Below are positions 36,213-47,347 of a stretch of 64,000 nucleotides of DNA, in pieces. This DNA is from Ophioderma brevispina. Lineage: Eukaryota > Echinodermata > Ophiuroidea > Amphilepidida > Ophiodermatidae. Below the pieces are notes generated by a model that was given only the letters and a program-made list of their open reading frames with translations, had not been told where the DNA came from and ran no database searches. The stretch is from the NCBI GenBank assembly GCA_023653785.1, contig JAMKCH010005373.1, forward strand, positions 1-64,000. Direction: 5' to 3'. How positions within the stretch are numbered: the first letter of the stretch is position 1; each line of letters opens with the position of its first letter. A program made the position numbers and the translations under genes.

Positions 36213-36348
36213 GACCAAATGCACCAGAATTGCATGAAAGTTAGTTCAATTTACATTAGGCCAAAGTTGTTTACAATCCCTCTCATTTTCAGCCTTCTGG
36301 TATATGAAGTTAACTTTTTATGCCAATTTTCCTATACAAATGGGCCAT

Positions 36349-36490
36349 TTTTTTCAAATTTTCTCAAATTTGTTAGAAAATTAGTTACATTTCTCTCAAT
36401 CTGAAGCCAAATTTTCTCAAATTTGTTGGAAAATTAGTCCAATTTCCACAATCTGATGCCAAAATTTTCAAAATCTGCTAAAAAGGTCAA
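36349..36490. repeat. AT-rich tandem repeat, about 57 bp
   Basis: AAATTTTCTCAAATTTGTTR followed by GAAAATTAGT, CAATTTC and ATCTGATGCC recurs two to three times. A diverged relative lies near 39230-39350. Confidence 0.5.
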
Positions 36491-37406
36491 AATTTGTGAG
36501 CAAAAATGGCAGATTTTTGTTCAATTTGGACCAAAATCGGTATCTCTGATATAGTTATGAGTCCTTTTTGGGAAAAATTGGTGTAGATACGGGTCCTGCT
36601 TCCATACTTGCAGAGGCACGTCCCTACCCAAACCAAATTTGACAACCCCCGGGATTCAAGTGTTGATACATAACTATTAATAGACTAATAACACAATAAT
36701 GTTGAACCATAGTTACACTGAAGGTTTTGGCGACTCCAGGATTAGTTCTTTTCAGTGCATGTAAAAAAAATGTAAACAGGGCATGTTGTTGCTCATAAAA
36801 CATGCCCAAGTTCTATATATAGTACTGCTATTGCCAAACAACAGCTTAACAAGGGTTTAAGTATGAAACACATAAATCACCCTTTCTATTGGTAAATGTA
36901 TCATCCGCAGGCAAACAATTGACATGGAATTTACAACTTGTAAAACGATGTTCGCATGCACAAAAATGTTTACAACTTTACAAAATGACAAGAATATGCA
37001 CAAATGAAGCATTCGTTTACATTTTTTCTGTTTTGTAGGCTTTAAAAGAAATTACACATTTTGTGTGCATGCAATATTCAAAGGTTTCGCTAGTGATAAG
37101 GTTTCATGAAAATATGATGTCATGAAAATGAGTTCTCTTCACCTCGCAAAAATATGCTCTGCGGTAATTTCCAACGGTATGCAGGAAGTGCCAAAAAGCA
37201 GTAGTGAGTGACTTCTCGACTTTCGGTTGTATTCATAGTTTGTGAACTGGAACCAAGGGTATTAGTCTTGCTTTCATTTTATGTCATATTTTGTTTGTAT
37301 TATTTTGGCAAATTGGAAAGAATTTGTATTTTATTTTTCTTTTTTCTGTGTGTTGTTTGTTATATGGGGATAATCACATAAGACATATTTGTATCAAACA
37401 GTGTGA

Positions 37407-37763
37407 TTAAAGGGGGATGGCCCGTTTAATGATATGAAGTTTTATTCTTGTAGATTGGCATTCACCCAAAAACCCCACCTGTAAAGTTCGCGCCGATATT
37501 TCAATGCGTTTTCATGGGAGAGCAGAAAACGTGATTCGTAAGCCCTAGCAGACTGTGTAAAATAATACTTGGTCGCCCAAATTGGTGTTAACATTTTCGC
37601 TCTTAATGCCAAACCAAACATCCTTTGGTCCTAAGATTTCACAGGGTGGGGGGTAATTGAGGAAAAATAGTAGCTTTCGTTGATACCAAAAATGTTGACC
37701 AATTCCGTTAAAATCTGTGGCTTCTGGTGGACGAGGCTATTATGACGGGCCATGGACCTTTAA
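37407..37763. repeat. MITE family F (ATGGCCCGT ends)
   Basis: The left end TTAAAGGGGGATGGCCCGTT and right end ATGACGGGCCATGGACCTTT are inverted copies. It is 357 bp long and directly abuts the next element, sharing its TTTAA. Confidence 0.7.
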
Positions 37764-38113
37764 AGGGGCAACAAGAGGTTTTGAGAGGCACCCAAGTATT
37801 GTCATAATATTTAATTTCATATAGATAGACAATCAATAGACTTCTTACCTAGTATTTGTCTAGAACGTTCTTAAAGAGCGAAAAAAAAAAAGGTTGATTG
37901 GCATTATGCGTCTATTGCAATGTAAAAATAGGCTGAATTTTGTATTGTGCTCTTATACGAAATTAGAGAAAATTCAAAATGTTTGCTACCAAAAGAAGCA
38001 ACATTTCTCAGCTTATCCTTAGATGGGAATTTTTGATGGAAAGTTTTAAATCAGGGCAAAATCAACTTTGTTTTTTAGGGAACCTGATATGTGAAATCTC
38101 TCGCTGCACCTTA
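37761..38113. repeat. MITE family E, copy 2
   Basis: It starts TAAAGGGGCAACAAGAGGTT and ends GAAATCTCTCGCTGCACCTT. Its internal order (TAATTTCATATAGAT, AATAGGCTGAATTT, CTTATACGAAATTAGAGA, GATATGTGAAATCTCTCG) matches 53313-53667. Confidence 0.75.
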
Positions 38114-38517
38114 TGGTGCCAGCACACAAAATATTTGTATCACAATATAGTAAGTTATGTCATGAATGTGTCAATGAATTACTTAAAGCCGTACCATCAC
38201 CAGACCATCTCTTCCTAGCTATAAGCCATTGTGAAAGTAGTCTTTGGTCAACGACTCGTGGGATGGGGGAGGGGGGGTGAAACTCAAAGAGGTTCACAGA
38301 ACTAGCTGTTACAACGTTGGCTCCCCTTGAGCTGTAGTACCTGGTAGTTTCTTTTTCAAGAGTAATACAGTTACAAGGTTCTGTAACCACAGACTATGGT
38401 GGAAAAGACGAGTGTACACATGCTTGTATTTTGAGAGTGGGCCCTCTCTGACTGTGAAGGAGTGGGCAGTGTTTAGTAGGCTACAGTGGCGCAAAGCTTC
38501 TATAAGATTGGTGGCCC

Positions 38518-38860
38518 AAAATGGTCCTGGAGCACATTGCTGGAGAATATGGTCCTGGAGCATACTATCTGGCCAAAAAATATTCTAAGTTCCAATATGG
38601 TCCAGGACCACCTTATTTCATATGGTCCGGGAACATTAAATACAAAATATAGTCCAGGAGCATATGTAAATATGCTGAATATGCTTCTGGATCATATTTG
38701 AATACACAAAGGGCCAGGAGCATATGGCAATATGCTCCAGGAGCAGTGGAGAATATTCTAAGTCAAATACTGCGCTCCAGGTCCATATTTGCATATGGTC
38801 CTGGAGCATGTGCATTAAACAATTTACTTAGATATTCTTCCAGATTACTTAGGTCCTGAG
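38518..38860. repeat. GGTCCTGGAGCATAT palindromic array, copy 1
   Basis: Repeated ATGGTCC(A/T)GGA and GCTCCAGGAGCA words occur at 10-40-bp spacing, many as local palindromes. The right half (GCAATATGCTCCAGGAGCAG onward to TTCCAGATTACTTA) is collinear with 48855-48990. Confidence 0.7.
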
Positions 38861-39639
38861 CAGCTGAAAACAGGATGCTCTCATTTGGGACCCCTGATTG
38901 GTTTCACCAACAAGGTTTGTCCTTTGAATTTGCCCCACACCTTCCGGCTAGCTGTGTTAGCAGTAGTTCCAATCGCATGGTGCAAAAGCACAACTTGACT
39001 TTTATTGAAATGGTTGTATACCTCCGAGTCCCGTGTTTCCAATAATTCGGGATTGAGGCTGCAGAAACAATGGCTTAAAAAGATGAACTAATCCGGTGTA
39101 GATCCAGGGGAGGAGGGTTACTCAACACAAATGGTCATACTGGGACGTGCCTCGATCCAACGTGGATCTCAGTTTAGGCTCTGGTATCTGAATGACCCTT
39201 GTTTTCTGCCAATTTGGTATAGGATGGGACCCGTTTTAAATATTTCTAAATTAATTGTTTTGCAAAATTAAGTGTCAATTTCTACAATCTGAGCCAAAAT
39301 TCCCAAATGTGCAAAAACGGTCACTTTTTAGAACAAAATTGGAAAATTGTGTACTCATTTTAGCCCAAATCTGCCATCTGGAATAGCTATGGGTCCCTTT
39401 TTTAGGTGCACAGGTTGGGGTGCCTTCATTATGTGGATGATGTCAAAGGTCATGACCAATGTCATCAAGGTAATCGGAGGTCTGTTTATACAGACTGCAA
39501 ATGCCAGGGGGATGACGCCAGCTTTTACTTGCAGTATTTTGATATGAATGAGTTGCACTGAGGTGGTTATGAATGCATTTATGATCATCTATTTTAAGAA
39601 ACGAAGGAGTACACCATATAAAAACAATCCTACATGAGG

Positions 39640-40265
39640 CCTTGACTAAATGCGCCTAGATCAAATAAAAGAAAAAAAATGGAGTAGCACTGATATAAAA
39701 AAACACATTCCTACATTGAGCAGGACTTCAATGTTCATAAGCCACATACAAGAAAATAAGAGTAGCACTGATATAAAAACACATTCCTACATGAGGCGTC
39801 TTGACTCACGGCTCATAAATAAATACAAGAAAACTAAGAGTAGCACTGATTAAAACACATTCCGGACATGATGCAGGACTTCGATGCTCCTTAACACATA
39901 CAAGAAAACTAAGAGTAGCACTGATATAAAAACACATTCCTAAATGAGGGCTTGACTTCAATGCTCTAAGCACATACAGAAACACTAAGGTTAGCATGAA
40001 AAATAACATCCTACATGAGGCAGGACTCAAGCTCCTAAGCACCAGTACAAGAAAACTAGAGGTGCACTGATATACATAAAAACCACCTCCAAATGAGAAG
40101 GACCTCACTGCCTACTAGGCACATACAAGAAAACTAAGAGTAGCATGATATAAAACAAATTCCTACAGGAGGCAGGGTCTTCAATGCTCCTAAGCACTAC
40201 AAGAAAACTAGAGTAAGCACTTGATATTAAAAAACACCCACATTCCTAATGAGGCACGACTTCTT
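39640..40265. repeat. Minisatellite, period about 75 bp
   Basis: About eight copies of a unit reading AAGAAAACTAAGAGTAGCAC, TGATATAAAAACACATTCCT, ACATGAGGCAGGACTTCAAT and GCTCCTAAGCACATAC. Units differ by many one-base gaps and a few substitutions. Confidence 0.85.
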
Positions 40266-40354
40266 GGTGCCAGTTCCTCATGAAGACAATTTTGAAATTT
40301 TTTAAGTGGCATTTTGGGGATCTGTCTTAAAGGCCCCCCGCTAAGATTTATGAG

Positions 40355-40684
40355 GAGGGCGCCCTCAATTCCACAAAAAAATGTGGTTTTTTGCATTGTA
40401 CCTAATGCTGGTCCATATATATAAAATCACGTGGAATTGTAAGCTTAAATCGAATTCTTCATATAGAAAATCACAACTTTGTTAAAATTCGGATCCGAAT
40501 TTTTGTTAAACACAGATCCTATGGGACGTAATAATACACATAAAATGTCGCATCAAAACGACAACATCTGATTCTTCTCAATTCGGAATTGTGATTTAGG
40601 AGTTACTATCTTTGGTTCTTAGTTGACTATTTTCATTATTACACCAAAAAAAATATTTCGAAATCTTGTGAGTCAGACTTTAAA
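40355..40684. repeat. CTGACTCAGAGATTTC family, fuller copy
   Basis: It runs from GAGGGCGCCCTCAATTCC to TTTCGAAATCTTGTGAGTCA then GACTTTAAAG, collinear with the inverse of 56893-57230. GAGGGCGCCCTC is itself a perfect palindrome. Confidence 0.7.
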
Positions 40685-40779
40685 GCGTGGTGAGAAGCTC
40701 GAAAATGGGATAATTCTTTCATGTTGAAGGTAAGCATTAGGGGCAAACCCAATGGATCTAGAGATTGCTTGGGTAATGT

Positions 40780-41262
40780 GTGTAGGCCTATCTGTCTGTG
40801 TGTCTGTCTGTGCTAACTGAGATATACTTGTGTGACTCCATTTCTTATTCTAATTTTGCTACTTGTGTGTCTAATTTTAACAAAAGAAAAATCACAAGTA
40901 TACCTGTTTCAATTGTCTGTCTGTCTGTGTACCTCTCTGTGGTAAATGTTAACCCCTATGTTAACCCTAAACATAATTGCCTACTGTTTCCACATGCGTG
41001 AAAACATTTTCATGGCACTGCATGTAATGGTCCTTGGGTAGTGCCCCACAGTTACCCCTCTCACGAGTGGGGTCAAAGGTCATCTAAAGGTCATGGCCAG
41101 ATTTATCAATTTGCTTGGTGTATCCAGGTATGTCAATCAATTTTCATGACACTCCTTTCGGATACAATGGTCCTTGGGTAGTGTCCACATGTTGGTTACC
41201 TCAAGTGACCTTGGTGACCTTTGTCCCCATTCAAAAACTGCAACGGCAGATGACACATCGGT
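40780..41262. repeat. Dispersed repeat related to 13170-13530
   Basis: It carries TGTCTGTCTGTG runs, then blocks shared with 13170-13530: GTTTCCACA, ATGTAATGGTCCTTGGGTAG, GGGGTCAAAGGTCAT, TTGCTTGGTGTATCCA, TTTTCATGACAC, AAAACTGCAACGGCAGATGA. Confidence 0.6.
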
Positions 41263-41578
41263 AAATGTTGTAATTTCTAGTATTTGGATTCTGAAGTGTG
41301 AGTTTTGTACAATTGTAAAACAAAGAAAAATATAATTTAGTACTAATAAGGAGGCACTCTGACATCAGTCTTAATCCACCTGACATAGCACATTGTTTTC
41401 TAATCAATACCAATGGTTTTTGCTAATCCAAGGCAACACACTGCCAGTGTATTTATAAAATCTGAGACAAAAGCATGCCAGGTGGAATGTGGAGACTGAT
41501 GTCACATAGAATTTTAAAGGAGCCTTTCTTGATCAACAGCCTCGCCTCACATATTTTATTCTATATATCACATGAACA

Positions 41579-42113
41579 TTTAAAGCATTAATGGCACATT
41601 TTTTAAGAGCGCCCCCAATTTTCAAAATTTTGATATTTTGGCACAGTTACGTTGGTGATTGTCTAGGAAACTATACCTGCGAACAAGAATGCTGAAAAAT
41701 GCGTATTTATCATAAATTAAGCGGTTTTATAATTAGAATTTGGATCCCAGATTGGACTTAACGGCAGAGCTGGAAATGCTACGTTTATGTCTGTCCATGA
41801 TGAAATAGTGCCACCTCGAGAAAATAACCTCTAACTTGATTTGCCTGAACCAATAAAACAAATAATGGACGAGCGTAGACACGTACATGGCGCTATTTCA
41901 CATTGGAAGACAGTTTCCAGCAGCCGTTGAATTATTATAATTATTCTAATTACAAAATTCCTTTGTTTGTGAGACACAGACATTTTCGAGCTTATAACCA
42001 TTCACAGGTATGGTTTACTAGCGCCAGTTACAATGCATAACCTTGTAAAAATCTCAAATTTTTTGAAAAATTGGGGCGGCTCTTCAAAAAAATGTGGCTA
42101 ATATGGCTTTAAA
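41579..42113. repeat. MITE family A, copy 2
   Basis: The left end TTTAAAGCATTAATGGCACA, then AAGAGCGCCCCCAATTTT, is mirrored at the right (AAAAATTGGGGCGGCTCTTC, ATATGGCTTTAAA). Internal words TGGGTTTACTAGCGCC-like and CGTAGACACGTACATGG are shared or inverted relative to copy 1. Confidence 0.75.
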
Positions 42114-42869
42114 AGTTAAATATAACGCATGTGTGGCCAATAGTTTGGTGGTCTCTTCTTGCAGTGATATTCCAGCATTTCGTGTTTCTGTCCGTATACA
42201 GACCCTACACACTACTTGGCCTATACCTGGGTCCCTGAGACTCGTAGAGGCAAATGTGGTTCTAACAACCCATGGTTTCAGGGTCAAGGATCCAATACAA
42301 CCATTGATAACAATGCTGGATCATTCAGTTGCGGCAGCCATCTTTGAATTCAAAATGGCCGCCAAGAAAATGGATTTTGTTACCTTCCTCTGCCTCTGAG
42401 AAGGGTAGAAGCATGATTCTGGTGTCTATACCCATGTTTACAAGGTCAAGGAATCCAAAAAGATCAAAGTTAACTTTGCTGGGTTCTTTGTGGCAGCCAT
42501 TGGTTGTTTGATTGAACTTAATTCCCTCCTTTGAAGATAGGAGCCCCAAGTGTAGAAATATAGTGTTAAAATTGAACAAAAGTCATTCATTTGGTACGTG
42601 TGTTGTGAGTTGGTGGATTTGACATATTTAGAAGGGACATATATGGCCAAACACAATATTAACATTGGTATTGAATGGTTGGTAGTGAACAAATGTGGCG
42701 GTGACAGAGTTGGCAGTGTCATTGGTAATGACATGGTTGGTGGTGACACATGTATTTAGCAATTTCTTGAAAGGCATCTATGACGTAAGTTAACAATATC
42801 TGACAATATCGATAGTGCACACTGATTCAGTCCGTATGTACACTAGATTTGGTGTAAGTTGAGATTTTA

Positions 42870-43135
42870 AGTGACATGGTTGGCTGATGGTAATATTAGT
42901 GTCATAATTGAAAGTGACATAGTTGATGGTATCATAATTGAAAGTGACATAGTTGATGGTATCATAATTGGCAGTGATATAGTTGATGGTGTCATAATTG
43001 GCAGTGTCTTAATCTGCGGTGACATTGCTGATGGTGTCATAATTGGCAGTGCCATAATTGGAAGTGACATAGCTGATGGTTTCAAAATTGGCATTGTCAT
43101 TTATAATTGGAAATGTTATTTTTGTTGGTGACATA
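42870..43135. repeat. 30-bp tandem array in the left palindrome arm
   Basis: Units read GTGTCATAATTGAAAGTGAC then ATAGTTGATG, with one 45-bp unit that reveals a 15-bp sub-period. Because 30 is a multiple of three, frames stay open and give a repeating IIxSDIVDGI peptide on the plus strand. I treat this as a by-product. Confidence 0.75.
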
Positions 43136-43141
43136 GTTGGA

Positions 43142-43517
43142 TCACGCATCGTCAGAGTCGTCGCTGTCTTCGTTCTGTGATGAAACAGGTGGAGAGTCCT
43201 GATCGTCTGAATCACCGTCATCCGCAAGCGCTTCGGGAAGAATCGGGCCATCAACCCATAATGGTTCTAAGTGCCCAGAGTTTAGTGCCCATCCATGTCC
43301 ATCAGTTGGAGATGGAAAGTCTACAACGGGAGTATCTGGCCGTCTCCATATAGCAACCTGATAGTTCACTCTACGGCGGATATGTTGTCGTAATGCTGCA
43401 CGACATGGTGGTAACATGGTAAGGTGAACATTGCAGCCGAGGTGCAATATACCGTCATCACAGCATTTCTCCTTGATGAGAGTGTACCTGAGGCTGTCAA
43501 TACTCTTGAATCTTGGT
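43142..43517 (-). pseudogene. FEN/PIN-like protein, C-terminal fragment (left arm)
   Basis: An unbroken minus-strand frame of about 125 codons enters at 43517 without a start and ends at 43142. In order it reads FKSIDSLRYTLIKEKCCDDG, LHLGCNVHLTMLPPC, RAALRQHIRR, VNYQVAIWRRPDTPVV, PSPTDGHGWALNSGHLEPLW and VDGPILPEALAD, then an acidic SSQNEDSDDSDDA tail. It is the better-kept copy of the protein found in the right arm. It stops exactly at the palindrome centre, so its N-terminal part is missing. The same block order occurs, from memory of the family, in uncharacterised multi-copy invertebrate proteins. The function is unproven. Confidence 0.65.
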
Positions 43518-43584
43518 ACGTACGCCAGACAGCAATATAATGTTTCATACTCCTACACTTTTTATTCTCTTTCACTATCACATA

Positions 43585-44231
43585 CTGTTTGACACTGGAA
43601 CAGGAAACAGGAGACTCATCAATCTAACAGAAATGGTCCTACTCAGGAGTAAGTTGTTGGCTGTTGTCCCTACATGCCTTCACACATTGTGATACAACTA
43701 GTGCCTTCAAGGTGATAGGGAAGGTGAAACCTATCAAAGTGATGCAGAAGCTTCCAAAGTTCCAACCCATCCTAGCAGACCTAGTGCATGGGAGGTCACT
43801 AAGGAATTGTTTGCCGGTTTGGAAGAATTTACATGCGCAATCTATGGTCGACCGAGATTCAAGAGTGTTGACAGCCTCAGGTACACTCTCATCACGGAGA
43901 AATGTTGTGATGACGGTATGTTGCACCTCGGCCATGTCGTGCAGCATTAAAACAACACATCCGTAGAGTGAACTATCAGGTTGCTATATGGAGACTAGCA
44001 GATACTCCCGTTGTAGACATTCCCTCTCCAACTGATGGATATAGATGGACACTAAACTCTTGGCACTTAGAACCACTATGGGTTCATGGCCCGATTCTTT
44101 TCGAAGCTCTTGCAGATGAAGTAGAGAGACTTGATACAAGTATTTGGATGACGATGATTCAGACGATCTGGACTCGATCTCCACCTGTTTCATCACAGAA
44201 CGAAGACAGCGATGACTCTGATGATGCGTGA
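43585..44231 (+). pseudogene. FEN/PIN-like protein fragment (centre and right arm)
   Basis: Three or more frames are needed. From 43591 comes DTGTGNRRLINLT; from 43670, LHAFTHCDTTSAFKVIGKVK and PIKVMQKLPKFQPILADL; from 43789, WEVTKELFAGLEEFTCAIYG and RPRFKSVDSLRYTLITEKCC; from 43968, NYQVAIWRLADTPVVDIPSP to a SSQNEDSDDSDDA tail and TGA at 44229-44231. The H-A-F-T-x-C-D-T-T-S-A-F-x-x-x-GK layout recalls the GCD and helix-hairpin-helix region of FEN/XPG nucleases (GCDY...GIG). The Gly before Cys-Asp is His here. The nuclease link is inference from motif shape, and frame breaks make this copy inactive. Confidence 0.65.
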
Positions 44232-44244
44232 TCCAACTATGTCA

Positions 44245-44510
44245 CCAACAAAAATAACATTTCCCAAGTATAAATGACAATTATGACACCATCAGACTAT
44301 TGTCACTTCCAATATGGCACTGCCAACACTGACACCATCAGCAATGCTCACATTATATGACACCATTCAGCAGTGTCAATGCCAATTATGGTACGGCCAA
44401 TTATGACACCCTCAGCTATGTCACTGCCAAATATTATACCATCAAATATGTCACTTTCAATTATGACACTGCCCATTATGACACCATCAGCCAACCATGT
44501 CACTTAAAAT
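44245..44510. repeat. 30-bp tandem array in the right palindrome arm
   Basis: An inverse counterpart of 42870-43135, made of AATTATGACACCATCAGC, TATGTCACT and GCCAATTATGACAC words. It is more diverged, with units interrupted and shuffled. Confidence 0.7.
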
Positions 44511-44885
44511 CTCAACTTATGCCAGAACTTGTGTACATATGGACTGAACAAGTGTGCACTATCGATATTGTCAACTTACGTCATAGATGCCTTTCAAGGA
44601 CCATTGCTAAATACATGTGTCACCACCAACCATGTCATTACCAATGACACTGCCAACTCTGTCACTGCCACGATGTCACTACTGTGTTTTGGCCATAAAT
44701 GTCACTTCTAAATATATCATAACCGCCAACTCACATCACATGTACCAAATGAATGACTTTTGTTTTCAATTTTGACACTATATTTCTATACGTGGTGCTC
44801 CTATCTTCAAAGGAGGGAATTACGTTCAAGCAAACAACCATGGCTGCCACAAACACAAGAACCCAGTAAAGTTCGCCCTTGATCT

Positions 44886-45739
44886 AATTGAAAAATGACG
44901 GAAAACTGGAGTCCATCCCAACGGTTCCCATTAACATGTAAAATATCGTTCATGCGGGTCTCCTGAACAAAATGATAACCGAACTACCACTCGCGGAGGA
45001 TCGGGGGGGGGTGCACGGGGGCTATTCTCACTCTTGGTCTATAACCCCTTCAGATATGTTAAGGAAATATGTCATGATTCTGAATATTTGTAAATTTGGG
45101 TATGGAGTGAGAATCTTAAGTAACGTCGATTACATATAATCAAAATAAGTTGAATTGGGCCACATTTGTTGAGTAATTTGCCCTTTTAATTTTCCGCCCA
45201 CTAGCTTACTCGAAAACGATTCCGGCAAATCCACATCGCAAGCAGGCAAAGTGGTGACGTCAAAGTGATGACCATCCATAATTTATCTGAACGTACGGTC
45301 GTTGTAACCATCATATCGCAGTGTTGCCACTTACTAATAATTAAACACAACGATTGAAACAGAATATGTCAATTCTTTAACTTATTTTTCTAATTTTAAT
45401 TATTACTTTCATTAATCCATCAATATTACAGTTTCAGCAATAACAATTCGAGTCAACACGATGTTTTGGTCTTCACTTGACGTCACGAGGAGAGCAAAAA
45501 TTGGGCGCTTTTATCAATGAAACCGTGGCGAAAAAAAAATCCGCCCTTTTTTCTCTATTCTTCGTATGTCAAAAAGCAAACATTAAAAAAATTCCTCTAT
45601 TTTGTTAATTTTACATCAAATTGTATTATTTTTTCGGGAATTTGTGATGTATGGACAGATATTTTATGATGTAAGTCAAACTGAGCTTGACAAAAATCTT
45701 GACATATTTCCTTTAAGTCAGAACACAGTCCAATGTCTT
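44886..45739. other. No recognisable feature
   Basis: No exon, repeat boundary or structured element could be supported here. Confidence 0.35.
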
Positions 45740-47070
45740 ATACGGTTCACGCAGGCTTCACACAGGTTGATTTCAGCCTAGATTCCTCTGGGGAACTTGC
45801 AGACTTTACCGGCGCTATGATGTGGCTAATGGTTGTGGCTCTCCACAATCGCAGTTTGGGGAAAGTTTCCCCTGATCTTATAAGGAAGTGCTTTGTACGT
45901 CCATTGCCATTTCTGATTCTGTTGAGGTTGACCCATGCTTTCCTATCAAGGTCCAGCCTTTGGCTGTCCCAAACTGCTTTAAGGTTTCAAGATGGAGGAT
46001 GATCATTGCTCAGACCTCTGTCATTGATCCCGGATGATCGAGGTGATTTTCGACGACAGCAGTGTCATTGATTGGGTAGGCAAAGGGATTCAGTGGAATT
46101 CTCTGATCCTCAAATAGTGTTGGTGGGGGATTAGGCTGCCAGGTTCATCACACTTCTTGGCGAGCTTTATCGTCTGAAGGTTCCTCCTAACGTTTGCAGG
46201 AGCTATTGACATACAGAATTGGAGATACAGGATCGCCAAAAGACAGCCCTGACAGTCTCATTGCAAATCATTCAAACAACGGTCAATCTGTGTGTGCAGG
46301 TATTCCAGCAGATATGCCAATAGGCACACAGTCGATTTATGTGAAGGTGTCGAAAGAGCAACACATCCAGTTCCTGTAAGCCTTCTCTGAGGAGATTTGA
46401 CTGAGCTGCATCTTGCAGCGACTTGCCTTGTGTGTGATTTGAAAGTAAGCTTGCGTCGCATTATGACCGCCACAGGTACTTCTATGTTGGTCGTGGACCG
46501 TTATCTGCATTCCTAGAGTGATGTTAAGTTTCTCTGTTGCTCGAATCGATTTGCAAGGTGAAAAACAGAGCTGACGGTCTTGGGTTTGGTGAGTTTCAAG
46601 TGCCATCGTTGGAAGAATTGGCTTACAAAGTGATTATGGTCTTTCTGGCATCTGCAGCACTGTTTCCAAACCTAAAAGGATCATCATCTATTCCAAGTGC
46701 CGTATCGTCTGGTATAGTACTTTGACATTCCCCCCCTTTGCATGTCTGAGACGTAAATGGTGGAAAGACTTGTTGGCCTAGGACAGAACCTTGTGGAACA
46801 TCGTTCCGAAGTTTGCGCTTTCTACTGATTGCCCTTTGATGTCTCCAGGACGAAAGATCTGTCTTGGATGAGCAGCATTATTTACTTGACAAGTTGCATC
46901 AAGGGGGATTTCGGCGATCTTGCGGTAGAGACCTCTCGATGCCAGACTGTATCATATGCAGGCCGTTAGATATCAATGAAAACTGCTCAGAACTTCTGCT
47001 TCGTCTTGGAGGGTTTTTCGAGGTCTTTAGAGTGTATATAGGGCCTAAAACATATATGCTTAGGACTAAC
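45740..47070 (-). pseudogene. Non-LTR retrotransposon reverse transcriptase (jockey-like)
   Basis: Frame-hopping translation on the minus strand recovers the reverse-transcriptase order: PAYDTVWHRE (motif A, near 46930-46965), RNDVPQGSVLG (motif B, near 46776-46805), IPDDTALGIDDD (motif C, normally YADD, near 46696-46718), LKLTKPKTVSSVFHLANR (near 46530-46600), then KLTFKSHTRQVAARC and RRLTGTGCVALSTPSHKSTV (46345-46450). Toward 45740 follow AWVNLNRIRNGNGRTKHFL and CDCGEPQPLATS, the cysteine-rich C-terminal block typical of jockey/RTE-like pol proteins. At least six frame breaks and a damaged YADD make it inactive. The N-terminal endonuclease and first part of the reverse transcriptase were not found. 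Confidence 0.8.
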
Positions 47071-47347
47071 CATTCATAAAAGATTTGGCTCTTACTTCGG
47101 CTATATGTAACGAGGAACCCGTAAATGTTCCATGCCAATTCGGTTTCACCCAAAGACTCTTCTCAAGTTAACTCACTCAGCGAATTCCATTAAAAATTGT
47201 TAAAATTCTGTAACCCAAAGATTCACATTTTGCACTTCTCACCCAAAAAAAAAAGGGCTATTGGCATAGGAGAATCCACGCATGCGTCCCTTCTAACTCT
47301 GAGCTATGGTGGACTGGTGCTTGTATCTTTTCATACCACAAGAAATG

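Larger units (their letters stand above)
42461..44885. repeat. 2.4-kb palindrome with 1.05-kb diverged arms
   Basis: The left arm (42461-43518) and right arm (43850-44885) are inverted copies along their whole length, with a 330-bp unpaired centre. Landmarks pair in order: GGCAGCCATTGGTTGTTTG with CAAACAACCATGGCTGCC, ATCGATAGTGCACAC with GTGTGCACTATCGAT, and TAAGTTGAGATTTTAAGTGA with TCACTTAAAATCTCAACTTA. Differences include many substitutions as well as gaps, so this is a real old structure and not simply a chimeric fold-back read. Each arm holds one diverged gene fragment and one 30-bp tandem array. Confidence 0.85.

Noticed and set aside
40780..40940. TGTCTGTCTGTG runs as a regulatory or telomere-like repeat
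   Set aside because: It is a short degenerate microsatellite within a dispersed repeat.
42871..43131. Repetitive IIxSDIVDGI protein, and the reverse-strand repetitive frame
   Set aside because: A 30-bp tandem unit keeps all frames open, so openness is no evidence of coding.
43639..43947. Minus-strand 102-codon frame and the RDSRVLTASGTLSSRR frames in both palindrome arms
   Set aside because: They are shadow frames of the FEN/PIN-like fragment, whose proper frame gives RPRFKSVDSLRYTLI.
42461..44885. The palindrome as a pure fold-back sequencing chimera
   Set aside because: The arms differ by many substitutions and one is longer at the gene side, which a single-molecule artefact would not give. 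Gaps alone would have been suspicious.
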